A stretch of 64,000 bases of DNA from Phocaeicola abscessus CCUG 55929 (GCF_000312445.1 NZ_HE997183.1:500727-564726), one strand, 5' to 3'; numbered from the stretch's first letter, positions 7,820 through 16,544 are shown. Numbers and translations are program-made. The notes: generated from the sequence alone by a model not told the origin.

Positions 7820-9040
7820 TTATCTTGCAACCAATTCGCATATTTTGACTATCACGTTCATCGCTTTTTCCATCGACTGCACCGGAACATATTCAAAGCG
7901 TCCGTGCATATTCATGCCTCCGGCAAAGATGTTGGGGCAGGGCAAGCCCCGGAAAGAGAGTTGAGCGCCGTCGGTACCGCCGCGGATAGCATGGATGACA
8001 GGTTTCACTCCCGCCTCTTCCATCGCTTTAAAAGCCAAATCGACAATATGCTTCACAGGCTCTATCTTCTCGCGCATGTTATAGTATTGATCTTTCAATT
8101 CCACCGTGACCGTCCCTTCGCCATACTTCTCGTTCAGTTTCTCCGCCCAAGCTGTCATGTTTTTCTTTCTGTTTTCGAAGAGGGTGCGATCGTGGTCGCG
8201 AATAATGTAGCTGATCGTCGTATGCTCCACCGTTCCCTGCATGCCGATCAGATGGTAAAACCCTTCATATCCTTCCGTACATTCGGGAACTTCGTCCGTG
8301 GGGAGCAAGGTCACAAACTCGTTGGCTACTCGGATCGCATTGAGCATCTTGCGTTTCGCTGTTCCGGGATGAACATTCACGCCTTTTACGCGAATTTTAG
8401 CCGAAGCCGCGTTGAAATTTTCATACTCCAATTCTCCCACTTCTCCTCCGTCGATGGTATAGGCGAAATCGCAGCCGAATTTTTCCACATCGAACTTGTG
8501 CGCTCCGAGCCCGATTTCTTCATCCGGATTGAATCCCATGCGGATTTTTCCGTGCTTTATCTCAGGATGTTCTTTCAAATAGACCATCGCCGAAACGATC
8601 TCTGCAATTCCTGCCTTATCGTCGGCGCCCAGTAACGTAGTCCCGTCCGTTACTACCAAATCTTCTCCTTTATGCGCCGTCAGCTCAGGGAATTGGGCAG
8701 GCGAGAGCACCACCTTTTCGGCTTCGTTGAGCACGATATCTCCGCCCTGATAAGCAGCAACAACACGAGGCTTCACCTCCCAACCGCTGGCATCCGGAGA
8801 AGTATCCAAATGAGCGATGAAGCCGACGGTCGGCAATTTCTCCTCCGTATTGGCCGGCAAGGTAGCGTAAAGGTAGCCGTTCGCATCCAAATCCACGTCA
8901 TCGAATCCCAATTCTTTCAATTCGTTTTCCAAATAACGAGCCAGCTCCACTTGTTTCGCCGTACTCGGAGTAGTCTCCGAATGTTCGTCAGATTGCGTAT
9001 CAAAGCTGACATACTTCAAGAAACGTTCTAATAGCGTCAT
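7820..9040 (-). CDS. pepT: peptidase T (tripeptidase)
   Basis: A 406-residue cytosolic dizinc M20B aminotripeptidase. The upstream in-frame start at 9067 was rejected because the ATG at 9040 ([20 protein letters not shown]) matches the usual PepT N-terminus. Metal ligands are seen in [17 protein letters not shown] and PDEEIGLG, and the C-terminal [19 protein letters not shown] is typical. A -7 element lies at 9065-9072. It heads a peptide and amino-acid catabolic run with gcvT and the S37 peptidase. Confidence 0.95.
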   Translation of the reverse strand: MTLLERFLKYVSFDTQSDEHSETTPSTAKQVELARYLENELKELGFDDVDLDANGYLYATLPANTEEKLPTVGFIAHLDTSPDASGWEVKPRVVAAYQGGDIVLNEAEKVVLSPAQFPELTAHKGEDLVVTDGTTLLGADDKAGIAEIVSAMVYLKEHPEIKHGKIRMGFNPDEEIGLGAHKFDVEKFGCDFAYTIDGGEVGELEYENFNAASAKIRVKGVNVHPGTAKRKMLNAIRVANEFVTLLPTDEVPECTEGYEGFYHLIGMQGTVEHTTISYIIRDHDRTLFENRKKNMTAWAEKLNEKYGEGTVTVELKDQYYNMREKIEPVKHIVDLAFKAMEEAGVKPVIHAIRGGTDGAQLSFRGLPCPNIFAGGMNMHGRFEYVPVQSMEKAMNVIVKICELVAR

Positions 9041-9064
9041 ACTTAATAAGATTATGTTAGGGTT

Positions 9065-9072
9065 CAAAAATA
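9065..9072 (-). promoter_or_regulatory. -7 element upstream of pepT
   Basis: On the minus strand this reads TATTTTTG (TAnnTTTG), 25 nt before the pepT ATG. No clear -33 element was picked out. Confidence 0.45.
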
Positions 9073-9139
9073 GAAAAAGGGCGGTGAATTTCCAAAGAAA
9101 AACACGGCTCTTTTTCCATCCGTCATGTACAGGCAGTTA

Positions 9140-10546
9140 CTAAAAACAGCTCGATCCGTCAAAACAATGGGTACAAAGCTTGCACTTGGGCAAACCGATA
9201 GCATCTACCAGATGCTCGATCGTATTGAACTTCAACGAGTCAACGCCGAAATGTTTTCGGATCGTATCAATCAATGCATGATATTCCCGTGAGCCTGTCT
9301 TCGCATACCGGTCGAGATTCGAATGTTCGTCTCCTTCAAATTCTTTAATGATTCGACGAGTAATCAATTCCAACGGGGTTTTCTGCGACGTAAAACCGAT
9401 AAACGGACAGCCGTAAATCAGGGGTGGACAAGATATACGAATATGCACCTCCTTTGCTCCGCATTCGTACAACATTCTCACATTATCGCGCAATTGTGTC
9501 CCGCGAACGATAGAATCATCGCAAAAGACAAACCGTTTCCCTTTCAACATCTCTTTGTTCGGAATCAATTTCATCTTCGCTACCAACGAACGCATCTCCT
9601 GATTAGAAGGCATAAAACTCCGCGGCCAGGTCGGCGTGTACTTCGAAACGGCACGATGATAAGGCACGCCTTTCCCTTCGGCATAACCGAACGCCATTCC
9701 GACTCCCGAATCCGGAATCCCGCACACGGCATCGACTGTCGTTTCGTCGCTCCGCCCGACTCGGATGCCGATATTGTTGCGAACCTTTTCCACATTGATG
9801 CGCTCGTAATCGGAAGTGGGAAATCCGTAGTAAATCCATAAAAACGAACAGATCTGCATACGTTCATTGGCCTTTCGCAACTGCTCGATGCCATCTTCGC
9901 GAATGTACACGATTTCTCCCGGCCCAACGTACGTATCTATATGAAAATCCAAATTGGGAAGACTGGTCGATTCACTCGTCACCGCATAGGCATTCTCTTT
10001 CTTCCCTATGACGATGGGAGTACGTCCCCATTTATCGCGTGCGGCAATAATTCCCTCTTCCGTAAGCAGGAGCATCGAACACGATCCTTTGATAGAATTG
10101 AAAACATTCTCTATCCCCTCCACAAATGTTTTCCCCATGGTAATAAGCAATGCGACCAACTCCGTCTGGTTGGTCACATTCAAACTCATCTCCGAAAAAT
10201 GTCGGTTCTGCCGAAGCAAGTCGTTTTCCAATCCCTTAATGTTCGCAATCTTCGCAACCGTGACGATGGCGAACTTACCCAGACGGGAATTGATAACGAT
10301 GGGTTGCGGGTCCGTATCGCTGATAACACCTATGCCCGAGTTTCCTTGAAACTGAGAAAGTTCATCCTCGAACTTCGTTCTGAAATAAGAACTTTCGAGA
10401 TTATGGATAGAGCGTATGAATCCTTTTCCTCGAACATAGGTAGCCATACCACCTCTTTTTGTTCCTAAATGTGAATGATAATCCGTACCGTAAAAGACGT
10501 CAGCAATACATGCAGTTTTTGAAACCGTTCCGAAAAAGCCTCCCAT
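9140..10546 (-). CDS. PurF-like amidophosphoribosyltransferase homologue lacking the catalytic Cys
   Basis: A 468-residue protein with the two-domain layout of glutamine amidophosphoribosyltransferase: an N-terminal Ntn/glutaminase-like domain (SHLGTKRGGMATY, about 1-230) and a phosphoribosyltransferase domain with the PRPP loop VFCDDSIVRGTQ. True PurF starts Met-Cys-Gly, the Cys being the mature nucleophile. This one starts Met-Gly-Gly, so glutamine hydrolysis by that residue is impossible. The C-terminus carries a Cys cluster (CKLCTHCFDGSSC). I recall similar proteins in other Bacteroidales, so this is probably a conserved paralogue and not a decayed purF. Its substrate is unknown; ammonia-dependent or regulatory roles are possible. 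Confidence 0.8.
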   Translation of the reverse strand: MGGFFGTVSKTACIADVFYGTDYHSHLGTKRGGMATYVRGKGFIRSIHNLESSYFRTKFEDELSQFQGNSGIGVISDTDPQPIVINSRLGKFAIVTVAKIANIKGLENDLLRQNRHFSEMSLNVTNQTELVALLITMGKTFVEGIENVFNSIKGSCSMLLLTEEGIIAARDKWGRTPIVIGKKENAYAVTSESTSLPNLDFHIDTYVGPGEIVYIREDGIEQLRKANERMQICSFLWIYYGFPTSDYERINVEKVRNNIGIRVGRSDETTVDAVCGIPDSGVGMAFGYAEGKGVPYHRAVSKYTPTWPRSFMPSNQEMRSLVAKMKLIPNKEMLKGKRFVFCDDSIVRGTQLRDNVRMLYECGAKEVHIRISCPPLIYGCPFIGFTSQKTPLELITRRIIKEFEGDEHSNLDRYAKTGSREYHALIDTIRKHFGVDSLKFNTIEHLVDAIGLPKCKLCTHCFDGSSCF

Positions 10547-10575
10547 TAATTATGCAATTAAAAAAATGAATGGCG

Positions 10576-10583
10576 CAAAATTA
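10576..10583 (-). promoter_or_regulatory. -7 element upstream of PurF-like gene
   Basis: Minus-strand TAATTTTG, 30 nt before the ATG at 10546. No convincing -33 partner was seen. Confidence 0.4.
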
Positions 10584-10673
10584 ATAAAATCTTCGGCTTA
10601 AACCGCACGGGAAAGGAAGAATTAGCACCGATCTACTCTTCTTTCTACCTCTGATAGCGCTCATATCTTAAAT

Positions 10674-10706
10674 AAAAAAAGGAATGAAGTACTGCCCCCA
10701 TTCCTT
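10674..10706 (-). terminator. rho-independent terminator of the SRP RNA/tRNA-Thr transcript
   Basis: On the minus strand an 8-bp stem (AAGGAATG, loop, CATTCCTT; 10699-10706 with 10679-10686) is followed directly by a run of T (complement of 10674-10680). It lies 12 nt after the tRNA 3' end. Confidence 0.85.
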
Positions 10707-10717
10707 ATCCCTTATCG

Positions 10718-10791
10718 AGCCTCTTGTCGGATTCGAACCAACGACCCCGAGATTACAAATCACGTGCTCTGGCCAACTGAGCTAAAGAGGC
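10718..10791 (-). tRNA. tRNA-Thr (anticodon TGT)
   Basis: A 74-nt cloverleaf with 7-bp acceptor stem (GCCTCTT/AAGAGGC), D arm GCTC/GAGC, anticodon loop TTTGTAA giving TGT (reads ACA), and T arm with the invariant TTCGAAT. The 3' CCA is not encoded. The anticodon stem CGTGA/TCTCG has a T-T mismatch at its middle pair. It starts a few nt after the SRP RNA and shares the terminator at 10674-10706. Confidence 0.95.
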
Positions 10792-10794
10792 GGG

Positions 10795-10895
10795 TGGGTA
10801 AGCTGACTATATCGCGCCGCTACAACCTGCTACCTTTGCTGCGGTCAAGCCCTGGAGGAATTCACAAGGAGCTGGCCGTATAGGACTTACCCGTG
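10795..10895 (-). ncRNA. ffs: signal recognition particle RNA (4.5S, small bacterial type)
   Basis: About 100 nt. The ends pair as GGGTAAG (10892-10886) with CTTACCC (10802-10796). The apical part keeps the SRP domain IV layout: CAGG, GC, a six-base loop TTGACC, GC, AGCA, so the CAGG/AGCA symmetric loop that binds Ffh is preserved. The capping loop differs from the GGAA-containing loop of most bacteria. Promoter elements lie directly upstream, and the tRNA-Thr follows on the same transcript. Exact ends are estimated. Confidence 0.8.
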
Positions 10896-10908
10896 TCAAT
10901 AGCGTGTG

Positions 10909-10939
10909 CAAAGGTAGGCATATTTTCCGAACCGGCAAT
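10909..10939 (-). promoter_or_regulatory. promoter of SRP RNA/tRNA-Thr
   Basis: Minus-strand TACCTTTG (-7) at 10916-10909 with ATTG (-33 like) at 10939-10936; the spacer is 19 nt. Predicted start is about 10900, matching the 5' end of the SRP RNA. Confidence 0.75.
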
Positions 10940-11047
10940 GAATACGGGGGATTTTTCCCCTTTTAACATAAAATTTATTTTTTACCTCATAAAGTAACTA
11001 ACTATTCCGTTAAAAAGAAGTAGTTTTGTAACGTTAATCTATTTGCC

Positions 11048-11584
11048 ATGACGCAGAACAGAGCGATATTACAGCATGCAGCAATGCAATACGGAACGAT
11101 GATGGGATTATTCTGGATCATCAAATTTACCTTTATACCTTTAGGCATTCGAATCCCCTCTTTGCATATTCTCTTTTTCCTGCTCACGCTCTGCGTGCCA
11201 TTTATCGGTTTTATTTTCGCACGCCGTTTCCGTATCCGGAATTGCGACAATACCCTTAGCTACGGACGAGCTTTCAGTTTCCTGCTTCTCATGTACATAT
11301 ACGCTTCGATACTCGTTGCCGCAGCTCATTACGTTTATTTTCAATTCATGGATAAGGGTGCCCTTCTCACGTTCTATAAGGATAGCTTTCTCGAATTTAA
11401 GAACATGGCCGACGGCTTCCTGCTGCAATCCATCCACCAAATGGAAGAAGCGTTCGATACGTTCGGCAACCTTTCTTCCATAGAAATCACCTTTTCCTTT
11501 CTATCTAACAATATATTCTATTGCTTCATTCTAACGGCCGTTACCGCTCTATTCGTGATGCGTAAAAAAACAAATCGATATTAA
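11048..11584 (+). CDS. DUF4199-type membrane protein
   Basis: A 178-residue inner-membrane protein with about four hydrophobic segments (near 15-35, 38-57, 75-98 and 150-170) and a soluble stretch between the third and fourth. The pattern fits the DUF4199 family of Bacteroidota, whose function is not known. It ends 1 nt before a family 2 glycosyltransferase; this pairing is common in Bacteroidota and suggests a shared role in lipid-linked glycan transfer, which is inference. Confidence 0.75.
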   Translation: MTQNRAILQHAAMQYGTMMGLFWIIKFTFIPLGIRIPSLHILFFLLTLCVPFIGFIFARRFRIRNCDNTLSYGRAFSFLLLMYIYASILVAAAHYVYFQFMDKGALLTFYKDSFLEFKNMADGFLLQSIHQMEEAFDTFGNLSSIEITFSFLSNNIFYCFILTAVTALFVMRKKTNRY

Positions 11585-11585
11585 C

Positions 11586-12539
11586 ATGGATATTTCTGTA
11601 GTCATACCTTTATATAACGAAGCGGATTCCCTCAAGGAATTGTTTCTATGGATAAAACGCGTGATGGATAACCATCGTTTCTCTTACGAAGTCATCTTCA
11701 TAAACGATGGAAGTACCGATCAGTCGTGGACATGCATCGAAAAGCTGCATAAGGATTACCCGGAAGTAAGAGGCATTAAGTTCCGCCGTAACTACGGAAA
11801 ATCGCCGGCTTTGTACTGCGGATTCAGAAAGGCGGAAGGGAACGTCGTCATTACGATGGATGCCGACTTGCAAGACAATCCGGACGAAATACCCGAACTC
11901 TACCGGATGATCACCGAAGACGACTATGATTTAGTGTCCGGTTACAAACAAAAGCGATACGACCCGCTATCCAAGACGCTCCCCACTAAATTATTCAACG
12001 CCACCGCCCGAAAAGTTTCCGGAATCCATAACCTGCACGATTTCAACTGCGGCCTGAAGGCTTACAAAAAAGAGGTGATCAAGCATATTGAGGTATTCGG
12101 CGAAATGCACCGATACATCCCGTACCTGGCGAAGAACGCCGGATTCACCCGAATAGGAGAAAAAGTGGTTCACCACCGGGCAAGGAAATACGGAAAGACC
12201 AAATTCGGCGGGTGGAACCGCTTCTTCAACGGATATTTAGACCTGATTACCCTGTGGTTCTTATCGACATTCGGCGTGAAGCCCATGCACATCTTCGGCT
12301 TTCTGGGGTCGTTAATGTTCCTTCTCGGCTTTATCCTGACAGCGGGTATCGGCATTCATAAACTTTACGCGTTGGCAAACGATATCCCTGCGATACTAAT
12401 CACCGATTCTCCTTATTTCTATCTGTCGTTGACCCTGATGATAGTAGGGACTCAACTCTTTGTAGCCGGGTTCTTAGGAGAGTTGATAGTCCGCCATGCG
12501 CCGGATCGTAACAATTATAACATTGAAGAAGAGATTTGA
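11586..12539 (+). CDS. family 2 glycosyltransferase, GtrB/DPM1-like
   Basis: A 317-residue membrane-anchored GT2 enzyme, likely moving a sugar from a nucleotide donor onto a polyprenyl phosphate on the cytoplasmic face. Motifs are ISVVIPLYNEADSL at the N-terminus, INDGSTDQ, the metal-binding DADLQDNP and LKAYKKEV, with two C-terminal membrane helices (about 230-262 and 272-297). This is the standard GtrB/dolichyl-phosphate mannosyltransferase-like layout. It follows the DUF4199 gene with almost no gap and precedes a DUF6452-type lipoprotein gene by 2 nt, so it is the centre of one operon. Confidence 0.9.
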   Translation: MDISVVIPLYNEADSLKELFLWIKRVMDNHRFSYEVIFINDGSTDQSWTCIEKLHKDYPEVRGIKFRRNYGKSPALYCGFRKAEGNVVITMDADLQDNPDEIPELYRMITEDDYDLVSGYKQKRYDPLSKTLPTKLFNATARKVSGIHNLHDFNCGLKAYKKEVIKHIEVFGEMHRYIPYLAKNAGFTRIGEKVVHHRARKYGKTKFGGWNRFFNGYLDLITLWFLSTFGVKPMHIFGFLGSLMFLLGFILTAGIGIHKLYALANDIPAILITDSPYFYLSLTLMIVGTQLFVAGFLGELIVRHAPDRNNYNIEEEI

Positions 12540-12541
12540 TA

Positions 12542-13093
12542 ATGAAAAAGATTATACCCATCTTGATCGTTCTATGGTCGGTGGCAGCGATAGGCGGCCT
12601 GAACAGTTGCAGCGAAGATAATTGCCCTACGACGACGACTTCTGTGGCCTATTTCGACTTCCTCAACAGCGACACCCATTCTCCCCTTTCGCTGACTTCG
12701 ACCGTCACCGTCACCGCCTCGAAGATGATGGATGTCATCGTCAAGGACACTCTGAGCAACGGCACGATCGTCGAACGGATAGTAAAAGATTCCATCGTCA
12801 ACGATACGGTGTACAATGCTGAAAGCAAGCTCAGCAACCTCTCGCTCCCGCTAAGTTACTCTACGAAGACCACCTATACGATTCAATATACCGACCTGAT
12901 GCGCGATGTGATCGAACTCACGCATCGTCCCATCCCATTCGTAAGCGATATTGCATGCGGCGTGCTCATGTTTTACGAAATCGAAGATCTCAAATATACC
13001 ACGAATGCACTGGACTCGATTGCACTCGTAAATCCGAATATCAATAATGAAAAGACCACTAATTTCCATATCTATTATACTGTTCCTAAGTAG
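12542..13093 (+). CDS. DUF6452-like lipoprotein
   Basis: A 183-residue predicted lipoprotein. The ATG at 12542 is used (the TTG two codons upstream overlaps the previous stop). The signal peptide ends at GLNSC, followed by an acidic SEDNCP segment. The rest is Thr/Ser rich and predicted beta. No enzymatic motif is seen. Its last 47 nt overlap the next gene in another frame, so the pair are translationally coupled. I assign it to the DUF6452-type group from its pairing with a DUF6048-type protein. Confidence 0.65.
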   Translation: MKKIIPILIVLWSVAAIGGLNSCSEDNCPTTTTSVAYFDFLNSDTHSPLSLTSTVTVTASKMMDVIVKDTLSNGTIVERIVKDSIVNDTVYNAESKLSNLSLPLSYSTKTTYTIQYTDLMRDVIELTHRPIPFVSDIACGVLMFYEIEDLKYTTNALDSIALVNPNINNEKTTNFHIYYTVPK

Positions 13094-13721
13094 CTTGTTC
13101 CTCCTGCCTCCAGTCGAGGCCCAGGAAAAGAAACGCGCCGCGTTCTACCAAGGAACATCGGTCGGCGCGGAAGTGTTCGGTCTGATGAATAAAGCGTTGG
13201 GAAGCGACTTTAAAAGTGCCGAAGCGATCGTCCAAATAAATCTGAAGAACCGCTATATGCCCGTGGCGGAAATCGGTTACGGAACGACCGACGTAACCAA
13301 CGACAAAACGAACATTCACTACAAAGCAGCTTCCCCTTACGTCCGCATCGGCATGGATTACAATACCATGCATAAAAAGCCTCACCTGCCGGGATACATC
13401 TTCGTGGGCGGCCGAATCGGGCATACTTCCTTCGCGTACGACGTCGACGCCCCCGACCTCCAAGATCCGATCTGGAAGGGGCTGAGCATTCCCTTCGCAC
13501 ATCGCAACGTCAAGACGAACGTGACGTGGATCGAAATCGTCGTCGGCGTAAAAACGCACATCCTGAAAGGTTTCCACATGGGATGGTCGATGCGGTACCG
13601 GTCGCGCCTGAACATGAAAGAGAACGAAAATTCTGCCCCCTATTACGTTCCCGGTTTCGGTAAAAACGGGAAGTCCAACTTCGGGCTTACCTACCACCTG
13701 ACTTATCACTTACCGTTTTAA
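13047..13721 (+). CDS. DUF6048-type outer-membrane-like protein
   Basis: A 224-residue exported protein with a Sec signal peptide ending near PPVEA-QE. The rest has repeated amphipathic beta strands and ends in an aromatic residue (HLTYHLPF), as expected of a small outer-membrane beta barrel. It overlaps the preceding lipoprotein gene by 47 nt. Function is unknown; the consistent partnership of lipoprotein and barrel suggests they form one envelope complex. Confidence 0.7.
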   Translation: MKRPLISISIILFLSSLFLLPPVEAQEKKRAAFYQGTSVGAEVFGLMNKALGSDFKSAEAIVQINLKNRYMPVAEIGYGTTDVTNDKTNIHYKAASPYVRIGMDYNTMHKKPHLPGYIFVGGRIGHTSFAYDVDAPDLQDPIWKGLSIPFAHRNVKTNVTWIEIVVGVKTHILKGFHMGWSMRYRSRLNMKENENSAPYYVPGFGKNGKSNFGLTYHLTYHLPF

Positions 13722-13733
13722 CGAACGAGAGCC

Positions 13734-14300
13734 ATGACTATCCTTGAAATCTGGTTAATCGCCATCAGCTTGGCCATCGATTGTTTTTCCGTTTCCGTCA
13801 CCTCAGGCGCTATCCTGAAGAAGATTCGATGGAAAACTTTTCTCACCATGGCCGTCTTCTTCGGATTCTTTCAGAGTTTGATGTCCCTAATCGGCTGGTT
13901 CGGAGCCAGCCGGTTCAGCGACTATATCGAAGCTTACGACCACTGGATCGCATTCGCATTGCTAGCCCTCGTGGGCGGCAAGATGATCAAAGAAAACTTC
14001 CGCCAGAAGGAAGCGCATCCGATCAATCCGTTCTGCTTAAAGACCATCATCCCCTTAGCCATCGCCACAAGCATCGATGCAATGGCCGTAGGGATCACTT
14101 TCGCCTTTACGGGAAAGACTTCTCCTGCGTCGATGTTGCACCCGATTCTCCTCTTCGGGCTGGTCTCCTTCCTTTTCTCCGTGACAGGCAACATGACTGG
14201 CGTATACTTCGGCAAGCGGTGCGACCTGCACATGGAACTGTGGGGCGGCATGATCCTGATAGGCATCGGCATCAAAATATTAATCGAACACCTTCTGTAA
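13734..14300 (+). CDS. mntP: manganese efflux pump MntP
   Basis: A 188-residue inner-membrane protein with six hydrophobic helices in two three-helix repeats. The paired Asp-containing motifs of the family appear as SLAIDCFSVSVTSG (helix 1) and ATSIDAMAVGITFAF (helix 4). It exports Mn2+. It lies 12 nt after the DUF6048-type gene and 4 nt before apbE. No yybP-ykoY riboswitch is seen upstream; the operon context gives no space for one. Confidence 0.92.
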   Translation: MTILEIWLIAISLAIDCFSVSVTSGAILKKIRWKTFLTMAVFFGFFQSLMSLIGWFGASRFSDYIEAYDHWIAFALLALVGGKMIKENFRQKEAHPINPFCLKTIIPLAIATSIDAMAVGITFAFTGKTSPASMLHPILLFGLVSFLFSVTGNMTGVYFGKRCDLHMELWGGMILIGIGIKILIEHLL

Positions 14301-14304
14301 ATCT

Positions 14305-15327
14305 ATGAGTAAGAAGAAATTATTAGGACAAATAGGATTCCTCGCATTGCTGATCGGCGGGACAGTCGCGATTCTAAAAAGACAGCCACCGTTCCGAACC
14401 GATCACGGAGTGATCTTCGGAACGTTTTATCAAATCACCTATCAGAGCCATGACGAATGGAAGAACGAAATCGAAGAGGAACTGCGAAAGGTCGATTTCT
14501 CGCTATCGCCGTTCAATCGAGAGTCGATAATCGCCAAAGTCAATCGGAACGAACCGGTGGTGCTGGACACGATGTTCACGTACGTATTCACGTTGTCTAA
14601 AAAAATCGCCCGAGAAACGAACGGCGCCTTCGACATTACCGTCGCCCCGTTGGTAAACGCTTGGGGATTCGGATTTAAACACGATATTGTGCCGGACTCA
14701 GCAGTCATCGACAGCCTGAAATCGTTCATCGGCTATCGGAAAATCCGCTTGGAGAACCGGCAGATAGTCAAGGACGATCCCCGAATCATGCTCGACTGCA
14801 GTGCCATCGCCAAAGGCTACGGCGTGGATCTCGTCGCCCGTTTCCTCGAACACAAAGGCATACGGAACTACCTGATCAATATCGGAGGCGAAATTGCGAT
14901 GAAAGGCAAGAACCCGAAAATGAACAAATGGCATATCGGCATCAATAAACCGGAAGACGATTCGCTCTCGACGAATCGAGACATCGAGGCGATGCTCGCA
15001 TTGACCAACATCGGCATGGCGACCTCGGGCAACTATCGGAACTTCTATTACAAAGGGGACAAACGGTACGCCCATACCATCGATCCGCGTACGGGTTACC
15101 CCGTCCAACACAGCCTCCTGTCCGCCACCGTCTTGGCAAAAGATTGCGCTACGGCCGACGCATACGCCACTTCGTTCATGGTGATGGGGTTCGACGCCGC
15201 CATGGCCTTCTGCCAAGAGCATCCCGAAATAGAAGCTTATTTCATCTGCTCCGGGCGCGACGATCGGTTCGACTTGCACTTTACCGACGGTATGAGGAAA
15301 TATCTCGTCGAAGGGAAAAAAGAGTAG
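14305..15327 (+). CDS. apbE: FAD:protein FMN transferase (ApbE)
   Basis: A 340-residue exported flavin transferase that links FMN to a Thr in target proteins such as NqrB, NqrC and RnfG. An N-terminal uncleaved helix or signal anchor (residues 8-24) is followed by the family motifs GAFDITVAPLVNAWGFG, DCSAIAKGYGVD, INIGGEI, MATSGNYRNF and HTIDPRTGYP. It is the last gene of the plus-strand operon, and the tandem array at 15358-15459 follows. No Nqr/Rnf genes are in the window. Confidence 0.93.
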   Translation: MSKKKLLGQIGFLALLIGGTVAILKRQPPFRTDHGVIFGTFYQITYQSHDEWKNEIEEELRKVDFSLSPFNRESIIAKVNRNEPVVLDTMFTYVFTLSKKIARETNGAFDITVAPLVNAWGFGFKHDIVPDSAVIDSLKSFIGYRKIRLENRQIVKDDPRIMLDCSAIAKGYGVDLVARFLEHKGIRNYLINIGGEIAMKGKNPKMNKWHIGINKPEDDSLSTNRDIEAMLALTNIGMATSGNYRNFYYKGDKRYAHTIDPRTGYPVQHSLLSATVLAKDCATADAYATSFMVMGFDAAMAFCQEHPEIEAYFICSGRDDRFDLHFTDGMRKYLVEGKKE

Positions 15328-15357
15328 CCCGAAATCGATCAATCCCTTTTCGACAAC

Positions 15358-15459
15358 AGATCGGGAACTTTCGAGAAAAAGATTAGGATCTTTCGAGAAA
15401 AAGATTAGGAACTTCTGAGAGATAGATTAGGATCTTTCGAGAGATAGCTCGGGAAGTTC
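15358..15459. repeat. 22-bp degenerate tandem repeat, about 4.6 copies
   Basis: Units begin at 15358, 15380, 15402, 15424 and 15446, with consensus AGATTAGGATCTTTCGAGA plus AAA or GAT. It fills the gap between two converging genes (apbE and the beta-propeller gene). Confidence 0.88.
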
Positions 15460-15474
15460 GGCCCTCCCCTGCTT

Positions 15475-16398
15475 TCACTCCTCCATTCGATAGCTGACAA
15501 AGGCGACTCTCTTGCTGTCGGGAGCCCACGAATTGACATTGATGGAACCTTGCCCACCGAAGAGTTCGGCTATCGTCTTCGGTTCTCCTCCGGCCGAAGG
15601 CATGAGACGCAATTCTACATGTTTGTCAGCCAAGTGCTGACCGGCTTCGACGTCTCCTTTACGATAAGCGAGATAGACTACCCACTGCCCGTCGGGCGAA
15701 ACGTGCGGGAACCATGCATTCCGGGTATCGTCAAACGTGATCTGGGTCTGTTCGCTCCCGTCGGGGCGCATTCTCCAAACCTGCATCAGTCCGGTCCGCG
15801 CCGAGTTAAACCAAATGTATTCCCCGTCGGGCGAATATTCCGGGCCGTCGTCCAATCCTTCCGCATCCGTCAACCGCACTTCCTCTCCTCCTCCTATGTC
15901 GATTGTATAGATATCCATTCCTCCGGTACGGAATGCGCAATAGGCCAACGTTTTCCCGTCAGGACTCCAGCCGTGCAGGTAGCTCGGTCCGTAAGGGGTG
16001 ATCAATCGAGGATTTCCTCCCTCAATCGGCAAGATATAGATATACGAACTGCGCTTCTCGTGATCGGGCGAAGCACTGACCGCTATGGTTTTCCCGTCGG
16101 GAGAAAGCAGATGATCGTTATTGCAGTTTTCCAGATAGGCGGTATCGATCAAGCGAACGTTTCCCCTTCCCGAGGCATCGATCCTGTAAAGCAATCCATG
16201 ACTATTAAATACCAACCACCTGCCGTCTTTCGTCCAGTTGGGTGCTTCTATCCGGCAGTCGAATTCGCGGATCGTCGAACGCTGTCCGGTGATCACGTCA
16301 AGCACCTCTAACAGGCTCGTGATCTTTCTCTCTCCATCTTGCGCCCGTGCGGTAACAGCTCCCATCAACAGAAGCGTAAACATAAAACGTTTCATCAT
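15475..16398 (-). CDS. exported TolB-like WD40/PD40 beta-propeller protein
   Basis: A 307-residue exported protein. A signal peptide (MMKRFMFTLLLMGAVTARAQ) precedes repeated PD40 blades with the pattern SPDGKTIAVS, SPDGKTLAY, SPDGEYIWFNS and SPDGQWVVYLAY, as in TolB-type propellers. There is no catalytic domain, so a binding or scaffold role in the periplasm is likely. I use the Met-Met at 16398, not the GAA-flanked Met at 16407. Promoter -7 at 16420-16427. Confidence 0.82.
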   Translation of the reverse strand: MMKRFMFTLLLMGAVTARAQDGERKITSLLEVLDVITGQRSTIREFDCRIEAPNWTKDGRWLVFNSHGLLYRIDASGRGNVRLIDTAYLENCNNDHLLSPDGKTIAVSASPDHEKRSSYIYILPIEGGNPRLITPYGPSYLHGWSPDGKTLAYCAFRTGGMDIYTIDIGGGEEVRLTDAEGLDDGPEYSPDGEYIWFNSARTGLMQVWRMRPDGSEQTQITFDDTRNAWFPHVSPDGQWVVYLAYRKGDVEAGQHLADKHVELRLMPSAGGEPKTIAELFGGQGSINVNSWAPDSKRVAFVSYRMEE

Positions 16399-16419
16399 GA
16401 TTTCCATTCAAGCTTACGG

Positions 16420-16427
16420 CAAAGATA
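16420..16427 (-). promoter_or_regulatory. -7 element for beta-propeller gene
   Basis: Minus-strand TATCTTTG, 22 nt before the start at 16398. Confidence 0.5.
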
Positions 16428-16544
16428 GACAAACTTCGGACAACGGCAAGAAGAGACACGAAGAATTCTCCTACGTAACCACACCATTACCCGAACTTAC
16501 TCGAAAAAGACGAGGCGGGGATGACGGATTATCGTTTTTATTCG

